NCBI RefSeq assembly: GCF_900106945.1
Contig: NZ_FNNE01000001.1
Span: forward strand, 310,001 to 374,000
Source: Marinobacter mobilis
GTDB lineage: Bacteria; Pseudomonadota; Gammaproteobacteria; Pseudomonadales; Oleiphilaceae
Direction of reading: 5' to 3'
Length of the DNA: 64,000 nt
Part shown: positions 9,502-18,469 of the stretch, piece after piece
How the letters are laid out: each line of letters starts with the position of its first letter
Position numbering within the stretch: the stretch's first letter is position 1
Translations under genes and position numbers: made by a program
Notes under the pieces: generated by a model
What the model was told of the DNA's origin: nothing
Database searches by the model: none
Seen by the model: the letters and a program-made list of their open reading frames with translations, nothing else

Positions 9502-10449
9502 TTATTCGTCAACGCTGTCCTCATCGGGAAAGACGACGGAACGGAACTGTGCGTGTTCGTGCAGGCGGGTGAAGCTGGGGTCTGCCGCGGCGTCTTCGCG
9601 ATAGGCTTCGGAAATTTCCACGGCCTTGGCGAGGGTATTGACGGCGTCTTCCCAGCGACCGATCTCCGCATAGGCGCAGGCCAGCTGGTAGTGGGCGTGA
9701 CCGTTATCCTGCGCCAGCTTCAGGGCGCGCAGGCAGAGGCTGATAGCCCACAGCGGTTCCTGCAGTTCCAGCACAGCGTCCGCCTTGTAGCTCAGTGCTT
9801 CAACGTCATCCGGGCGGAGGTCGAGAATCTGGTCATAGACGGAAATCTTGTTCTGCTGGGACGTTTCCTGGCTTGCTTTCAACCAGAGCGAATGCACCTC
9901 GTTGGTGCGTTCAATTTCCGCCTGGTTCTGGTGAATGATGTCGGATTTCTGTTGGAGCTGTTCTTCGATGGTTTTCAGTCGTGTTTCGTATTCGATGACC
10001 AGCTCGTTGACCCGTTTTTCCGCCAGGCTGGTGAGCTGCGAGCGCATATCGCGAATGGAGTTCCAGCCGATGACGACCAGAATCGACGTGGCTCCGGCGA
10101 TGAGATAGAAGAAATAGGTCACCGTATCGGTGGCGTAGGACATCGTCTTGTCGGCCACTGACAGCTCTTTTTCCACCACCTTTTCGATCAGTTCCGCCCG
10201 GGTTTGCAGCAGTTCAGTGCGCAGGTTCCTGACTTCATCAAGCAGGTAGCGCTCGACAAATGGGTTGTACAGCGGCTCTTCAAGAGTCTCGATGCGTTGC
10301 TCCACATCGCTGGCGTCAACCTCCCCCTCTGCCAATTCCTGGGCTCCCGCGTAGGTGGTCAGAGACAGCAGGCAGGCGACGATGACGGTGCTGATTCCAT
10401 TGGGCAGCATCCGCAAGGTAGAGAGCATCTTTATCAAAGGCATTGGCAC
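9502..10449 (-). CDS. membrane protein with coiled coil and TPR repeats, function unknown
   Basis: A 315-residue protein I do not recognise as a named family. A hydrophobic N-terminal segment near residues 18-36 looks like a signal peptide (…TYAGAQ). Next comes an acidic stretch, a coiled-coil-prone region (residues 50-95), a transmembrane segment near 112-130 (YFFYLIAGATSILVVIGW), a second long heptad-like helix (130-185), and two or three TPR-like helical pairs from about 200 to 290. The start is uncertain: Met8 (10428) and Met14 (10410) are equally plausible. It lies between livK and a divergent marR-type gene. A scaffold role in the envelope is inference. Confidence 0.7.
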   Translation of the reverse strand: MPMPLIKMLSTLRMLPNGISTVIVACLLSLTTYAGAQELAEGEVDASDVEQRIETLEEPLYNPFVERYLLDEVRNLRTELLQTRAELIEKVVEKELSVADKTMSYATDTVTYFFYLIAGATSILVVIGWNSIRDMRSQLTSLAEKRVNELVIEYETRLKTIEEQLQQKSDIIHQNQAEIERTNEVHSLWLKASQETSQQNKISVYDQILDLRPDDVEALSYKADAVLELQEPLWAISLCLRALKLAQDNGHAHYQLACAYAEIGRWEDAVNTLAKAVEISEAYREDAAADPSFTRLHEHAQFRSVVFPDEDSVDE

Positions 10450-10578
10450 ATCCGTTTCAGGTCAATGGGGTTGACTGACTGACCTTATCATAGTGGCTGA
10501 CGGAATAAATGCTGACGACCTCTGGTCTTGCCGGTTGCGAGAGGCACTGACTAAATGCCGCGGGTCTGCCAAAATGCT

Positions 10579-10608
10579 TTGTACTCGTAAAAATACATTG
10601 CCTATAAT
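10579..10608 (+). promoter_or_regulatory. promoter of the MarR-family gene
   Basis: A perfect -10 hexamer TATAAT (10603-10608) stands 18 bases after TTGTAC (10579-10584). The predicted start lies about 30 bases before the GTG at 10644. A TGTA-N10-TACA inverted repeat (10580-10597) overlaps the spacer and could be an autoregulatory site. Confidence 0.55.
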
Positions 10609-10643
10609 TCGTGCCCTTTTGATGTCTCGGGTGGGGGTGTACC

Positions 10644-11144
10644 GTGAACAACTACGAACAGGTCCTGGTAGCGTTGCGGCGTGTCATCCGGGCTACGGAT
10701 TTACATTCCAAACGCCTCAGCAAGCATGCGGGCCTGACGGGGCCACAGTTGCTGATCATGCGGACCATCCGTGAGCTGGGCGAAGTGACGATCGGAACCA
10801 TCGCCGACAAGGTCAGCCTGAGCCAGGCGACGGTGACCACCATCCTGGACCGTCTTGAGCATCGCAATCTCGTTTACCGGGTCCGCAGTACCCAGGACAA
10901 GCGTAAGGTGCACGCGCATCTGACCGAACAGGGCGCGGAAATCCTGGCCAGGGCTCCGTTGCCGCTGCAGGAAGAATTTATCGAAAAGTTCCAGAACCTG
11001 CAGGAGTGGGAGCAGACCATGATCCTGTCGTCACTGCAGCGGGTGGCGAATATGATGGATGCCGACAAGATCGATGCGTCGCCGGTGCTGGACGTTGGGC
11101 CGGTGCTGCGTGAGGATGGCTGGAAGGACACCGGCAAGAAGTAA
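10644..11144 (+). CDS. MarR-family transcriptional regulator
   Basis: A 166-residue winged-helix regulator. The DNA-binding core runs from about residue 35 to 100: a recognition helix region (LSQATVTTILDRLEHRNLVYR) followed by the wing (STQDKRKVHAHLTEQG) with the Asp-Lys-Arg motif characteristic of MarR proteins. The N- and C-terminal helices would form the dimer interface. The start is GTG with a G-rich upstream stretch (GGGTGGGGGTG). It is divergent from the TPR gene and convergent with lon, so its target is not obvious from context. Resemblance to EctR-type regulators is possible, but no ectoine genes are nearby. Confidence 0.88.
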   Translation: MNNYEQVLVALRRVIRATDLHSKRLSKHAGLTGPQLLIMRTIRELGEVTIGTIADKVSLSQATVTTILDRLEHRNLVYRVRSTQDKRKVHAHLTEQGAEILARAPLPLQEEFIEKFQNLQEWEQTMILSSLQRVANMMDADKIDASPVLDVGPVLREDGWKDTGKK

Positions 11145-11317
11145 TTCCTGTCACGGCTGGTGAGATGTCATCCCGCCGTTTCAGATCCGGCGAAAGCCTT
11201 CGGGTGGGGCGTCTTGCTCCTTGGCTTTGACGGCACCTCCCTGTGCCGGCACAGCTACCGAGGCGTCCATGCCTGTGTTCCGCAGGACCACCTCCCCCTC
11301 GAAGGCTTGCGCGAATG

Positions 11318-13801
11318 TCAGTGAACGCTCGCTTTTCTCTTCGCCTGGTCTTCAAAACACACCTGGAAGACCTCGCCATAATGCTTGGCAAAGTGCACCT
11401 CAAGCCCTTCTCTCAGGTACTCCGGGAGCTCATCGTAATCCGCCTGATTGGCCTCCGGCAGGATCAGGGTGGTGATCTTCTGGCGCCGGGCCGCAATCAC
11501 TTTCTCGCGGATACCACCGACCGGCAGCACTTGCCCGGTCAGGGTCAGTTCGCCCGTCATGGCGATGTGCTGCCGCGGTGGTTCATTGCGGGCGATGGAC
11601 AGCAGTGCGGTGGCCATGGTGACTCCGGCACTGGGGCCGTCTTTCGGCGTGGCGCCCGCGGGTACGTGGAGATGGATCAGGGACTTGTCGAAAAAGCCTG
11701 CGTCGCCTTTGTAGCGTTTGAGATTGGACGACACATAGCTGTAAGCGATTTCAGCCGACTCCTTCATGACGTTGCCCAGTTGGCCGGTGAGCTTGAAGCC
11801 TCGCTGGTTGGCGTGAATGCGCGATGCCTCGATACTCAGGGTTGCGCCCCCCATAGCGGTCCAGGCCAGACCGGTGACCACGCCGACACCCTTGAGTGAG
11901 CGTTCTTTCTTGAAGGGCGGTTGTCCCAGGTAATCGGCCAGGTCGGAAACACCGACCTTGATGGGCGTGTCCGGATCTTCCAGCAGTTTCACAATGCCCT
12001 TGCGGATGATCTTGTGGATCAGCTTCTCGAGATTTCGCACCCCCGCTTCGCGGGCGTAGCCGTCGATCACTTGCTTCAGGGCGGCGTCGGTGATGTTGAG
12101 TTGCTTTTTCAGCAGGCCGGCTTTTTTCAGGAGCCGTGGCAACAGATGGTGCTTGGCGATAACCAGTTTTTCTTCAGCGATGTAGCCGGACAGCCGGATG
12201 GTATCCATGCGGTCGAGCAGTGGCCGGGGAATGGTGTCGAGCTGGTTCGCGGTGCAGATGAACAGAACCTTGGACAGATCCATGCGGACATCCAGATAGT
12301 GATCGAGGAATTCACTGTTCTGTTCCGGGTCCAGGGTTTCCAGCAAGGCCGAGGCGGGGTCGCCCTGGTACGAACTGCCAATCTTGTCGATTTCATCGAG
12401 CATGATGACCGGGTTGGCGACTTTGACGTCCTTCAGGGCCTGCACGAACTTGCCGGGCATCGCGCCGATATAGGTGCGGCGGTGTCCCTTGATCTCGGCC
12501 TCGTCGCGCATGCCGCCCACACTGAACCGGTAGAACTCCCGCCCCAGCGCCTTGGCGATGGAGTGACCGATGGAGGTTTTGCCGACCCCGGGTGGTCCGA
12601 CCAGCAGCAGGATAGAGCCAGACACTTCCCCCTTGAAGGTGCCTTCCGCCAGAAATTCCACAATCCGGTCTTTGACGTCTTCAAGGCCATCGTGGTCCTG
12701 GTTGAGGATCTTGCGTGCCGCGGCAAGATCGAAGTGATCCTGGGAGGTCTTCCCCCAAGGCACCTGGGTCAGCCAGTCGAGGTAATGGCGGGTAACGCCG
12801 TATTCTGGGGAGCCCTGCTCCAGTATCTGCAGCTTCTGCAGCTCATCCTTGAAGCGTTCAGACACATGTTCAGGTGGGTCGAGCTGTGCCATGCGTTGCT
12901 CGAAGCGCTCGGCATCGGCGGTCCTGTCATCCTTGGCGATGCCCAATTCCCGTTGAATCACTTTGAGTTGCTCGCGGAGGAAGAACTCACGCTGATGCTT
13001 TTGCACCTTGTCATTCACTTCCTCGCTGATTTCCGCCTGCAGACGGGCAACCTCCAGTTCCTTGCGCATCAGCAGCAGCACTTTTTCCATCCGTCGTACC
13101 AGCGGCACGGTGTCGAGCACATCCTGCAGCTCGCGACCTGGAGCGCTGGTCATGGAGGCGCCAAAGTCGGCCAGCGGGGAGCTGTCGTCCGGACCGAAGC
13201 GGGACAGATACTGTTTCACTTCCTCGCCATAGAGCGGGTTAGTGCGCAGGAGGTCCTTGATAGCGGTGATGATGGCCAGGGTGTAGGCTTTGAGTTCGTC
13301 GGCTTCTTCATCCGGTACTTTCGGGTACTCCACCTCCACAAGGTAGGGTGGTTTGCGCCGCAGCCACTGGACAATGCGAACCCGTTGCAGGCCCTGGGCG
13401 ATGAACTGAATCTTTCCGTTCTCCCGTTGAACATGGTGTACCCGGACTGCACAGCCCATGGTTTCCAGCTCCTCGCTGGGCGGTACCTGATGTTCGGAGT
13501 CGGGCGCGTCCACGAAACAGATCCCCATGACCTGGTGGTCGGTTTCACCCACGCGCTTGAGGGTTTCGTCCCATGGCTCCTGATTCACCACGACAGGTTG
13601 CACCTGCGCTGGAAAGAATGGCCGGTTGGCCACCGGCAGGATATACATGCGGCGGGGCATCATCTGCTGGGGCAGGGCGAGGTTTTTGCTGTGTTCGTCC
13701 TTGCCGATGTATTCGGTGACGTCCTCGATGACGTCGTGACCGTTGTCTTCGTTCATGGCGTTGGGCTCTGTCCGACTTTGTTTTTTGTTATGTGACGCCA
13801 T
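11318..13801 (-). CDS. lon: ATP-dependent Lon-type protease
   Basis: A LonA-architecture AAA+ serine protease of about 827 residues that degrades misfolded and regulatory proteins in the cytoplasm. In order: an N-terminal substrate-binding domain after an acidic extension of about 50 residues, a long coiled coil (around 240-300), Walker A GPPGVGKT at 402-409, Walker B IMLDEID, and the protease domain with catalytic Ser724 (KDGPSAG) and Lys767 (GGIREK). The start is uncertain: TTG at 13816, ATG at 13801 and ATG at 13756 are all in frame, and none has a strong Shine-Dalgarno. The acidic N-terminal extension and lack of clpX beside it suggest a second, accessory Lon; this is inference. Confidence 0.92.
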   Translation of the reverse strand: MASHNKKQSRTEPNAMNEDNGHDVIEDVTEYIGKDEHSKNLALPQQMMPRRMYILPVANRPFFPAQVQPVVVNQEPWDETLKRVGETDHQVMGICFVDAPDSEHQVPPSEELETMGCAVRVHHVQRENGKIQFIAQGLQRVRIVQWLRRKPPYLVEVEYPKVPDEEADELKAYTLAIITAIKDLLRTNPLYGEEVKQYLSRFGPDDSSPLADFGASMTSAPGRELQDVLDTVPLVRRMEKVLLLMRKELEVARLQAEISEEVNDKVQKHQREFFLREQLKVIQRELGIAKDDRTADAERFEQRMAQLDPPEHVSERFKDELQKLQILEQGSPEYGVTRHYLDWLTQVPWGKTSQDHFDLAAARKILNQDHDGLEDVKDRIVEFLAEGTFKGEVSGSILLLVGPPGVGKTSIGHSIAKALGREFYRFSVGGMRDEAEIKGHRRTYIGAMPGKFVQALKDVKVANPVIMLDEIDKIGSSYQGDPASALLETLDPEQNSEFLDHYLDVRMDLSKVLFICTANQLDTIPRPLLDRMDTIRLSGYIAEEKLVIAKHHLLPRLLKKAGLLKKQLNITDAALKQVIDGYAREAGVRNLEKLIHKIIRKGIVKLLEDPDTPIKVGVSDLADYLGQPPFKKERSLKGVGVVTGLAWTAMGGATLSIEASRIHANQRGFKLTGQLGNVMKESAEIAYSYVSSNLKRYKGDAGFFDKSLIHLHVPAGATPKDGPSAGVTMATALLSIARNEPPRQHIAMTGELTLTGQVLPVGGIREKVIAARRQKITTLILPEANQADYDELPEYLREGLEVHFAKHYGEVFQVCFEDQAKRKASVH

Positions 13802-13929
13802 CTGCCCGATTTTCAAGGCAAGAGTGTGAGTAGCGTTATGTCGTAAGATCGGGGCAAGGCCTTGAAATTTTCCCGTCAGTCATCACTAATGGGGTAACTT
13901 TTTCACGCTTATCCGACCAGGTGTTGACC

Positions 13930-14793
13930 ATGAGTAATTCGCCCTACGTTTTTGAAGCCACGATGGAGAACTTCCAGGATTCGGTCATGGTGGCTTCCTC
14001 CACGACCCCCATCCTGATCGACGTATGGGCAGACTGGTGTGCACCCTACAAGCAGCTGATGCCGTTGCTGGAGAAGCTGGCAGATGAATATAAGGGGCAG
14101 TTCCTGCTGGCCAAGGTCAATGCTGACGAGCAGCAGCAGTTGACCGGAAGCCTCGGCGTTCGCAGTCTGCCAACGGTTATCCTTGTAAAGGATGGTCAGG
14201 CCGTGGACGGTTTTAACGGTGCGCTGCCCGAGAGTGAAATTCGCAAAGTGCTCGACAAGCACGTTGAAGCGCCGGCTGAAGATCCCTATGAAACGGCGCA
14301 TAAACGCTGGAATGATGGCGATGCCGAGGGTGCTCTGGCGATCCTCACCGGGATGAATCAGGCCGATCCGGAAAACCTGAAGGTGCTGATCGATATCGCC
14401 CAGATCAAGGCGGAGCTGGGGGATGTCGAGACCGCCGAGCAGATCCTTGAAAGCCTGCCGCCGGAAGAAAAATTGCAGCCACAGGCAAAGCAGCTGGCGG
14501 CCCGTATCAAGTTCATCAAGCAGGCGGGCGAGTTACCGCCGGTGGCAGAGCTCGAGAAAACCCTGGCGGCAGAGCCCAAGGATCCCGCTGCACTGCATCA
14601 GCTTGCCCTGCAATATGTGCTGAAGGAAGAGAACGGCCAGGCGATGGAGTTGCTGATTCGCCTGATGCAGGCGGATTCAGCCTACAAGGATGGCATTGCC
14701 AGAACGACGTTGATCGAACTGTTCGACAAGCTGGGTAATGCCAATGCGGATGTGCGGGCGTACCGGCGTAAGCTGTACACGCTGATGCACTGA
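13930..14793 (+). CDS. cnoX: CnoX/YbbN-like thioredoxin-TPR chaperone
   Basis: A 287-residue protein with a thioredoxin fold (residues 1-110) and a C-terminal TPR region, the build of CnoX (YbbN), a chaperone-holdase that protects clients under oxidative stress and passes them to GroEL or DnaK. The ATG at 13930 has AGGTG seven bases upstream; a GTG nine bases earlier is less likely. The active-site region reads WCAPYKQLMP: the first cysteine is kept but the second is Tyr, so no CxxC disulfide can form. The cis-Pro loop (RSLPTVIL) is intact. It is transcribed away from lon, so two proteostasis genes are adjacent. Confidence 0.9.
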   Translation: MSNSPYVFEATMENFQDSVMVASSTTPILIDVWADWCAPYKQLMPLLEKLADEYKGQFLLAKVNADEQQQLTGSLGVRSLPTVILVKDGQAVDGFNGALPESEIRKVLDKHVEAPAEDPYETAHKRWNDGDAEGALAILTGMNQADPENLKVLIDIAQIKAELGDVETAEQILESLPPEEKLQPQAKQLAARIKFIKQAGELPPVAELEKTLAAEPKDPAALHQLALQYVLKEENGQAMELLIRLMQADSAYKDGIARTTLIELFDKLGNANADVRAYRRKLYTLMH

Positions 14794-14979
14794 TTCGCCG
14801 CAGTGCCGGGATGGCGGGCCCGTTTGTGAGGGCTGACATCCCGGTGTATCCCTCGCCAGCCGCGTCAGTCTCTCCAATCCCCTTCCCTTTTTGTTGCCCC
14901 ATTTGTCAGGCCCCGGAACCAAGCGGGTCCACGTTTGCTCTAACCACTGTCTGTGCATGGAAATAGGGAGCGCCGAGCC

Positions 14980-16422
14980 ATGGTATGGCGATTGGGGTGT
15001 CTGCTTTTAGTCTCTGCTTTGGTGATGGGTGCGGGCTGCGCCAGCTATCGCTCCAGCTCTTCGCCGGCGGTGGTGAGTGGTGAATGCGCCGCACAGTTCC
15101 GCTGGTGGCGGGCGAACAGTGTGCGAGCCGGGACCTTCGATGCCCAGGACTGGTCGCCCCCTGGCTTTCCCTACCTGCGGGTTGACCGGTTCCTCGCGAG
15201 CTATCGTTTTTCCGGGTTGTCTCGTGAGCAGCAGGAACACTGGTTGCAGCTGGCACTCGATCGGGCAGTCATTGCCTGGGAGCAGGAGGCTGAGGGGCAG
15301 GGCGAGGTGGTTGAAGGCCGGGTTGCCGGGCTGGTGGCGTGTGGCCGGCGGGCGGCTGACCGGCTTATGGCTGAGCCGCGATTGTGGGCCGAGCTCGATA
15401 GTGCCAAGGATGTACCGGATGCCTACAGCACCGTGGCGCGGGTGTTGGGTTTGTATCCGCTGGTTGAGCCAGTGATCCGTTGGCGGGCTGCGGAAGTGAT
15501 GGGCGCACTGCGGGAGCAGTTGGGGCGAGAGGTGCCTGATGGGCCGTGGCAGTTTTTCCGCCCGGGCGCTGGGCCGGCTTTTTTTGCGGCAGCCCGAGAT
15601 GGGGGTGCGGCCTGGCCGTCTCCGGTGTTGGGCGGGCCGGATAGTCGGCCTGACGAGGTGTGGACGCTGATTCACCGGCATGCGCCGCGCTATGGGGTAG
15701 CCACCCGCAGTCGTCATGACCGGCCGGGGCGTCCGGGTCGCGATCCGGGCGGCCAGCTGCATTTTTTGCCGGAGCCCGTGGTGTACGCCCAGGTTGCGTT
15801 CACCCGGTGGCAGGGGCGGGTCCTGCCGCAATTGGTTTATACGATCTGGTTTTCGGCCCGGCCCGCCGCCACGGTTGGCGATATCTATGCGGGCGCGCTG
15901 GATGGTCTGGTGTGGCGGGTGACCTTGGGGGTGGATGGGCAGCCGCTGGTATACGATGTCATGCACGCCTGTGGCTGCTATCACCAATGGTTGCCGGTGA
16001 AAGGGCGGCTGGCGGTCAGGGAGGGGGTCGAGGTCAATCGGGAGCCGTTCTGGTTGCCGGCATTCGTTCCGCCCTCCGCTGGCCCGCCCACGCTCTATCT
16101 GGAATCTGCCACCCATCATCTGATCGGGGTCGCGTTTGAGTCTGTCGGGGAAGGTGCGGTGCGGTACCGGGTTGCAGATTACCGGGAGCTGCGCGGGCGC
16201 AGTTACGCCGGAGGCCGATTGTTTGGGGTAGATGGGCTGATTCAGGGAAGTGAGCGTTCAGAGCGCTACCTGCTCTGGCCTACCGGTGTGGTCTCAGCTG
16301 GCGGCATGCGCCAGTGGGGGCATCACGCCATTGCGTTTGCCGGGCGGGTTCACTTCGATGATCCGGAGTTGCTGGCGCGTTATTTCGTTCCAGATCGCGG
16401 CCGGGGTGATACGGTGCAGTAA
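14980..16422 (+). CDS. putative lipoprotein of unknown function
   Basis: A 480-residue protein I do not recognise. The ATG at 14980 gives a signal sequence ending in VMGAGCAS, a near-lipobox, with AGGGAG nine bases upstream. An in-frame ATG 27 bases earlier has no signal advantage. The mature part is rich in Trp, Arg and Gly, with a cysteine pair in HACGCYHQW near the middle and DYRELRGRSY near the C-terminus. GC content is high throughout and it has no operon partner: hairpins lie on both sides and the next gene converges. An exported, lipid-anchored role is inferred only from the N-terminus. Confidence 0.7.
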   Translation: MVWRLGCLLLVSALVMGAGCASYRSSSSPAVVSGECAAQFRWWRANSVRAGTFDAQDWSPPGFPYLRVDRFLASYRFSGLSREQQEHWLQLALDRAVIAWEQEAEGQGEVVEGRVAGLVACGRRAADRLMAEPRLWAELDSAKDVPDAYSTVARVLGLYPLVEPVIRWRAAEVMGALREQLGREVPDGPWQFFRPGAGPAFFAAARDGGAAWPSPVLGGPDSRPDEVWTLIHRHAPRYGVATRSRHDRPGRPGRDPGGQLHFLPEPVVYAQVAFTRWQGRVLPQLVYTIWFSARPAATVGDIYAGALDGLVWRVTLGVDGQPLVYDVMHACGCYHQWLPVKGRLAVREGVEVNREPFWLPAFVPPSAGPPTLYLESATHHLIGVAFESVGEGAVRYRVADYRELRGRSYAGGRLFGVDGLIQGSERSERYLLWPTGVVSAGGMRQWGHHAIAFAGRVHFDDPELLARYFVPDRGRGDTVQ

Positions 16423-16457
16423 AGGCGCTGGGGTCGTCGGGGAGGCTGGAGGTAAAG

Positions 16458-16484
16458 CGGCAGCCCTGGCGGGCAGGGCTGCCG
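16458..16484. terminator. hairpin between converging genes
   Basis: CGGCAGCCCTG and CAGGGCTGCCG form an 11-base perfect stem with a five-base loop, midway between the lipoprotein stop (16422) and the radical-SAM stop (16492). There is no T-run on either side, so it may stabilise 3' ends rather than terminate by itself. Confidence 0.5.
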
Positions 16485-16491
16485 TACTTGC

Positions 16492-17856
16492 TTAGCCGTT
16501 GCCCTTGCGCATTTGCTCGTACTCATCCTCAAAGAAGAATTTTTCCTCCCCGAAGGCCGGTTCAAGCTGGTGCAGCCAAGTGGCGGTTTCGCTGTACTTT
16601 GCGAAGAACGGACGTTGGACCCAGTCCGGATTGCGGCCCTGCAGGAAGCGCAGCACGAAGACCTTCTCGCCGTTGATCTCGGTGACACCCTGAACCTCGA
16701 CCTTGCCGGGGCCCGCGCTCATGGAGGGGCCGCGGGCAGTGCGGGCGAGACCGGAAACCTGCTTGATGGCTTCGCGGTAAATGTTATAGGCGTCGGCCAG
16801 TGGCACCTCGAAGTAATTCTTGGCACCGGTGTCCCGTTCTACAAACATGTAGTAGGGAATGATGCCCAGCTTCACTTCTTTCTTCCACAGCCTGGCCCAG
16901 GCATCGGCATCGTCGTTGACGTGCTTGATCAGCGGGCCCTGAGCGCGAATTTCGGCACCGGTGGCGCGAATGCGGCGGATCGCGGCTTCGGCGATGTCGG
17001 TGCTGATTTCCTGCCAGTGATTGTAGTGCGCCATGATGGCCACGTGCTTGCCGGCATCAACCAGGCGGGCAAACAGATCGATCAACTCGTCGGCGTCCTT
17101 GTCGGTGACAAAGCGGTAGGGCCAGAAGGTCAGGGCCTTGGTGCCGATGCGGATGGTCTGGACGTGATCAAACTCAGGTTCCAGCAGCGGTTCCAGGTAC
17201 TGCACGAGATTCTTGGTCTTCATGACCATGGGGTCGCCACCGGTAACCAGGAGGTCAGTGATCTCGGTGTGCTCCTTCAGGTAACCGTGCATGCGGGCGG
17301 CATCGGTGCTGGACATTTTCAGGTCCTTGTCACCGACAAACTGCGCCCAGCGGAAGCAGAACGTGCAGTAGGAATGGCAAGTCTGGCCCTGGGCCGGGAA
17401 GAACAGCATGGTTTCCCGGTACTTGTGCTGAATGCCATCGAGCACTTCGCCGTCCAGGGTCGGCATGTTCATTTCCATCTGCCCAGCCGGGTGAGGATTC
17501 AGCTCGTCGCGGATCTCCTTGGCCGCGGCCTGGATCTCGGCCTTGTCGGCGCCTTCCCGGTGCAGCTTGGCCATGCGCTCGTAGTGTTCATCCGTGAGCA
17601 TGCCTTTTTGCGGAAACACCAGCTGATAGATCGGGTCATTCGGCACCTGGTCCCAATGGATCAATTCATTGATCACATACTCATTAACCCGGAACGGCAA
17701 CACGCTGGCTACAACGCGCATTTCAAAGCGGGTTTCTTCGGGCAGTTGCTGGATGGCTTCGATCTTGTCGAGCTGGCGGTCCGTATAGACCTGGAAACGT
17801 CGTTCTTCGAATTCCTCAGCAGGAATGCGGTTAGGGAACGTGACGATGGAGTTCAT
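16492..17856 (-). CDS. KamA-family (lysine 2,3-aminomutase-like) radical SAM protein
   Basis: A 454-residue radical-SAM, PLP-dependent enzyme related to lysine 2,3-aminomutase. The cluster-binding motif reads CHSYCTFCF (CxxxCxxC) in the first half, followed by the GGDP motif (VTGGDPMVM). Near the C-terminus SAGPGKVEV offers the lysine expected to bind PLP. The start at 17856 is preceded by AGAGGG, six bases away. Known relatives make beta-lysine or act in EF-P modification (EpmB), but EpmB is about 340 residues, and no acetyltransferase (ablB) or efp/epmA gene is nearby. The substrate should be called unknown. Confidence 0.85.
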   Translation of the reverse strand: MNSIVTFPNRIPAEEFEERRFQVYTDRQLDKIEAIQQLPEETRFEMRVVASVLPFRVNEYVINELIHWDQVPNDPIYQLVFPQKGMLTDEHYERMAKLHREGADKAEIQAAAKEIRDELNPHPAGQMEMNMPTLDGEVLDGIQHKYRETMLFFPAQGQTCHSYCTFCFRWAQFVGDKDLKMSSTDAARMHGYLKEHTEITDLLVTGGDPMVMKTKNLVQYLEPLLEPEFDHVQTIRIGTKALTFWPYRFVTDKDADELIDLFARLVDAGKHVAIMAHYNHWQEISTDIAEAAIRRIRATGAEIRAQGPLIKHVNDDADAWARLWKKEVKLGIIPYYMFVERDTGAKNYFEVPLADAYNIYREAIKQVSGLARTARGPSMSAGPGKVEVQGVTEINGEKVFVLRFLQGRNPDWVQRPFFAKYSETATWLHQLEPAFGEEKFFFEDEYEQMRKGNG

Positions 17857-18469
17857 GAATCGCCCTCTGTCTTGAAGCAAAAACGGAAGTGCCAGCAACG
17901 GAGGTGTGTCTGCTACTGGTCAAAAAACGGGCAGGCAGTATACATAAAACAGCAGGCATTTTCAGGTCTAATGAATGTTGGCGGGGAATTGTTTCAGGGA
18001 AGCGCGGCCTGAATGCTTGTCAATGGCTGTATGTGTGGTCGTAAGGCCATGATTGGGCGCAGGAAACAGCGTTGAAAAATGTTTAGGGCCGTAAAGGAGC
18101 GGAGGCAGATGGCGGAGCCGGTCCATGCGCGGTCTGAGACATTGGTCGGATGGGTATTGAGAGTTTAGTAAAAAAACGTCATTCTCATAAAATATTTCGT
18201 TGTTCAGGCCAAAAGAAGGGCTTAATTTACGAAATATAATGACCGCCATGCAGTAAATTAGTAATAAAACTACAACACGAGTGTGGTTGGTGTATTCGTC
18301 TCTTGCAGCCCGGTAACTCCGGGAGACTGATCTATGCTGTAAGCAGGCCTGCACCATGCATCACCTGGCATGGTCTCAATTTCATCGTGGCGTTCGTCGG
18401 CTGACGAGCGACTGCCGCGCAGCGCACCAAAGGCCCTGCGCCCCTACATTGTCAAAGTCGGAGGGTTGG
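17857..18469. other. long intergenic region upstream of aceE and the radical-SAM gene
   Basis: About 610 bases separate two divergent genes. I find no convincing gene. The stretch 18160-18260 is clearly AT-rich and contains TATAAT at 18235-18240 on the plus strand, without a recognisable -35. It is the likely site of the aceE promoter and any pyruvate-responsive control. The final 40 bases before the aceE ATG are translatable in frame but lack a start signal. Confidence 0.5.

Noticed and set aside
11921..13795. 624-codon open frame antisense to lon
   Set aside because: Lon is unmistakable on the other strand. In GC-rich DNA the antisense phase of a real gene stays open. The product is Gln/His/Val-rich and matches no family. 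The same reasoning removes long antisense frames at 780-1463, 5319-6605, 16513-18012 and 20934-22703.
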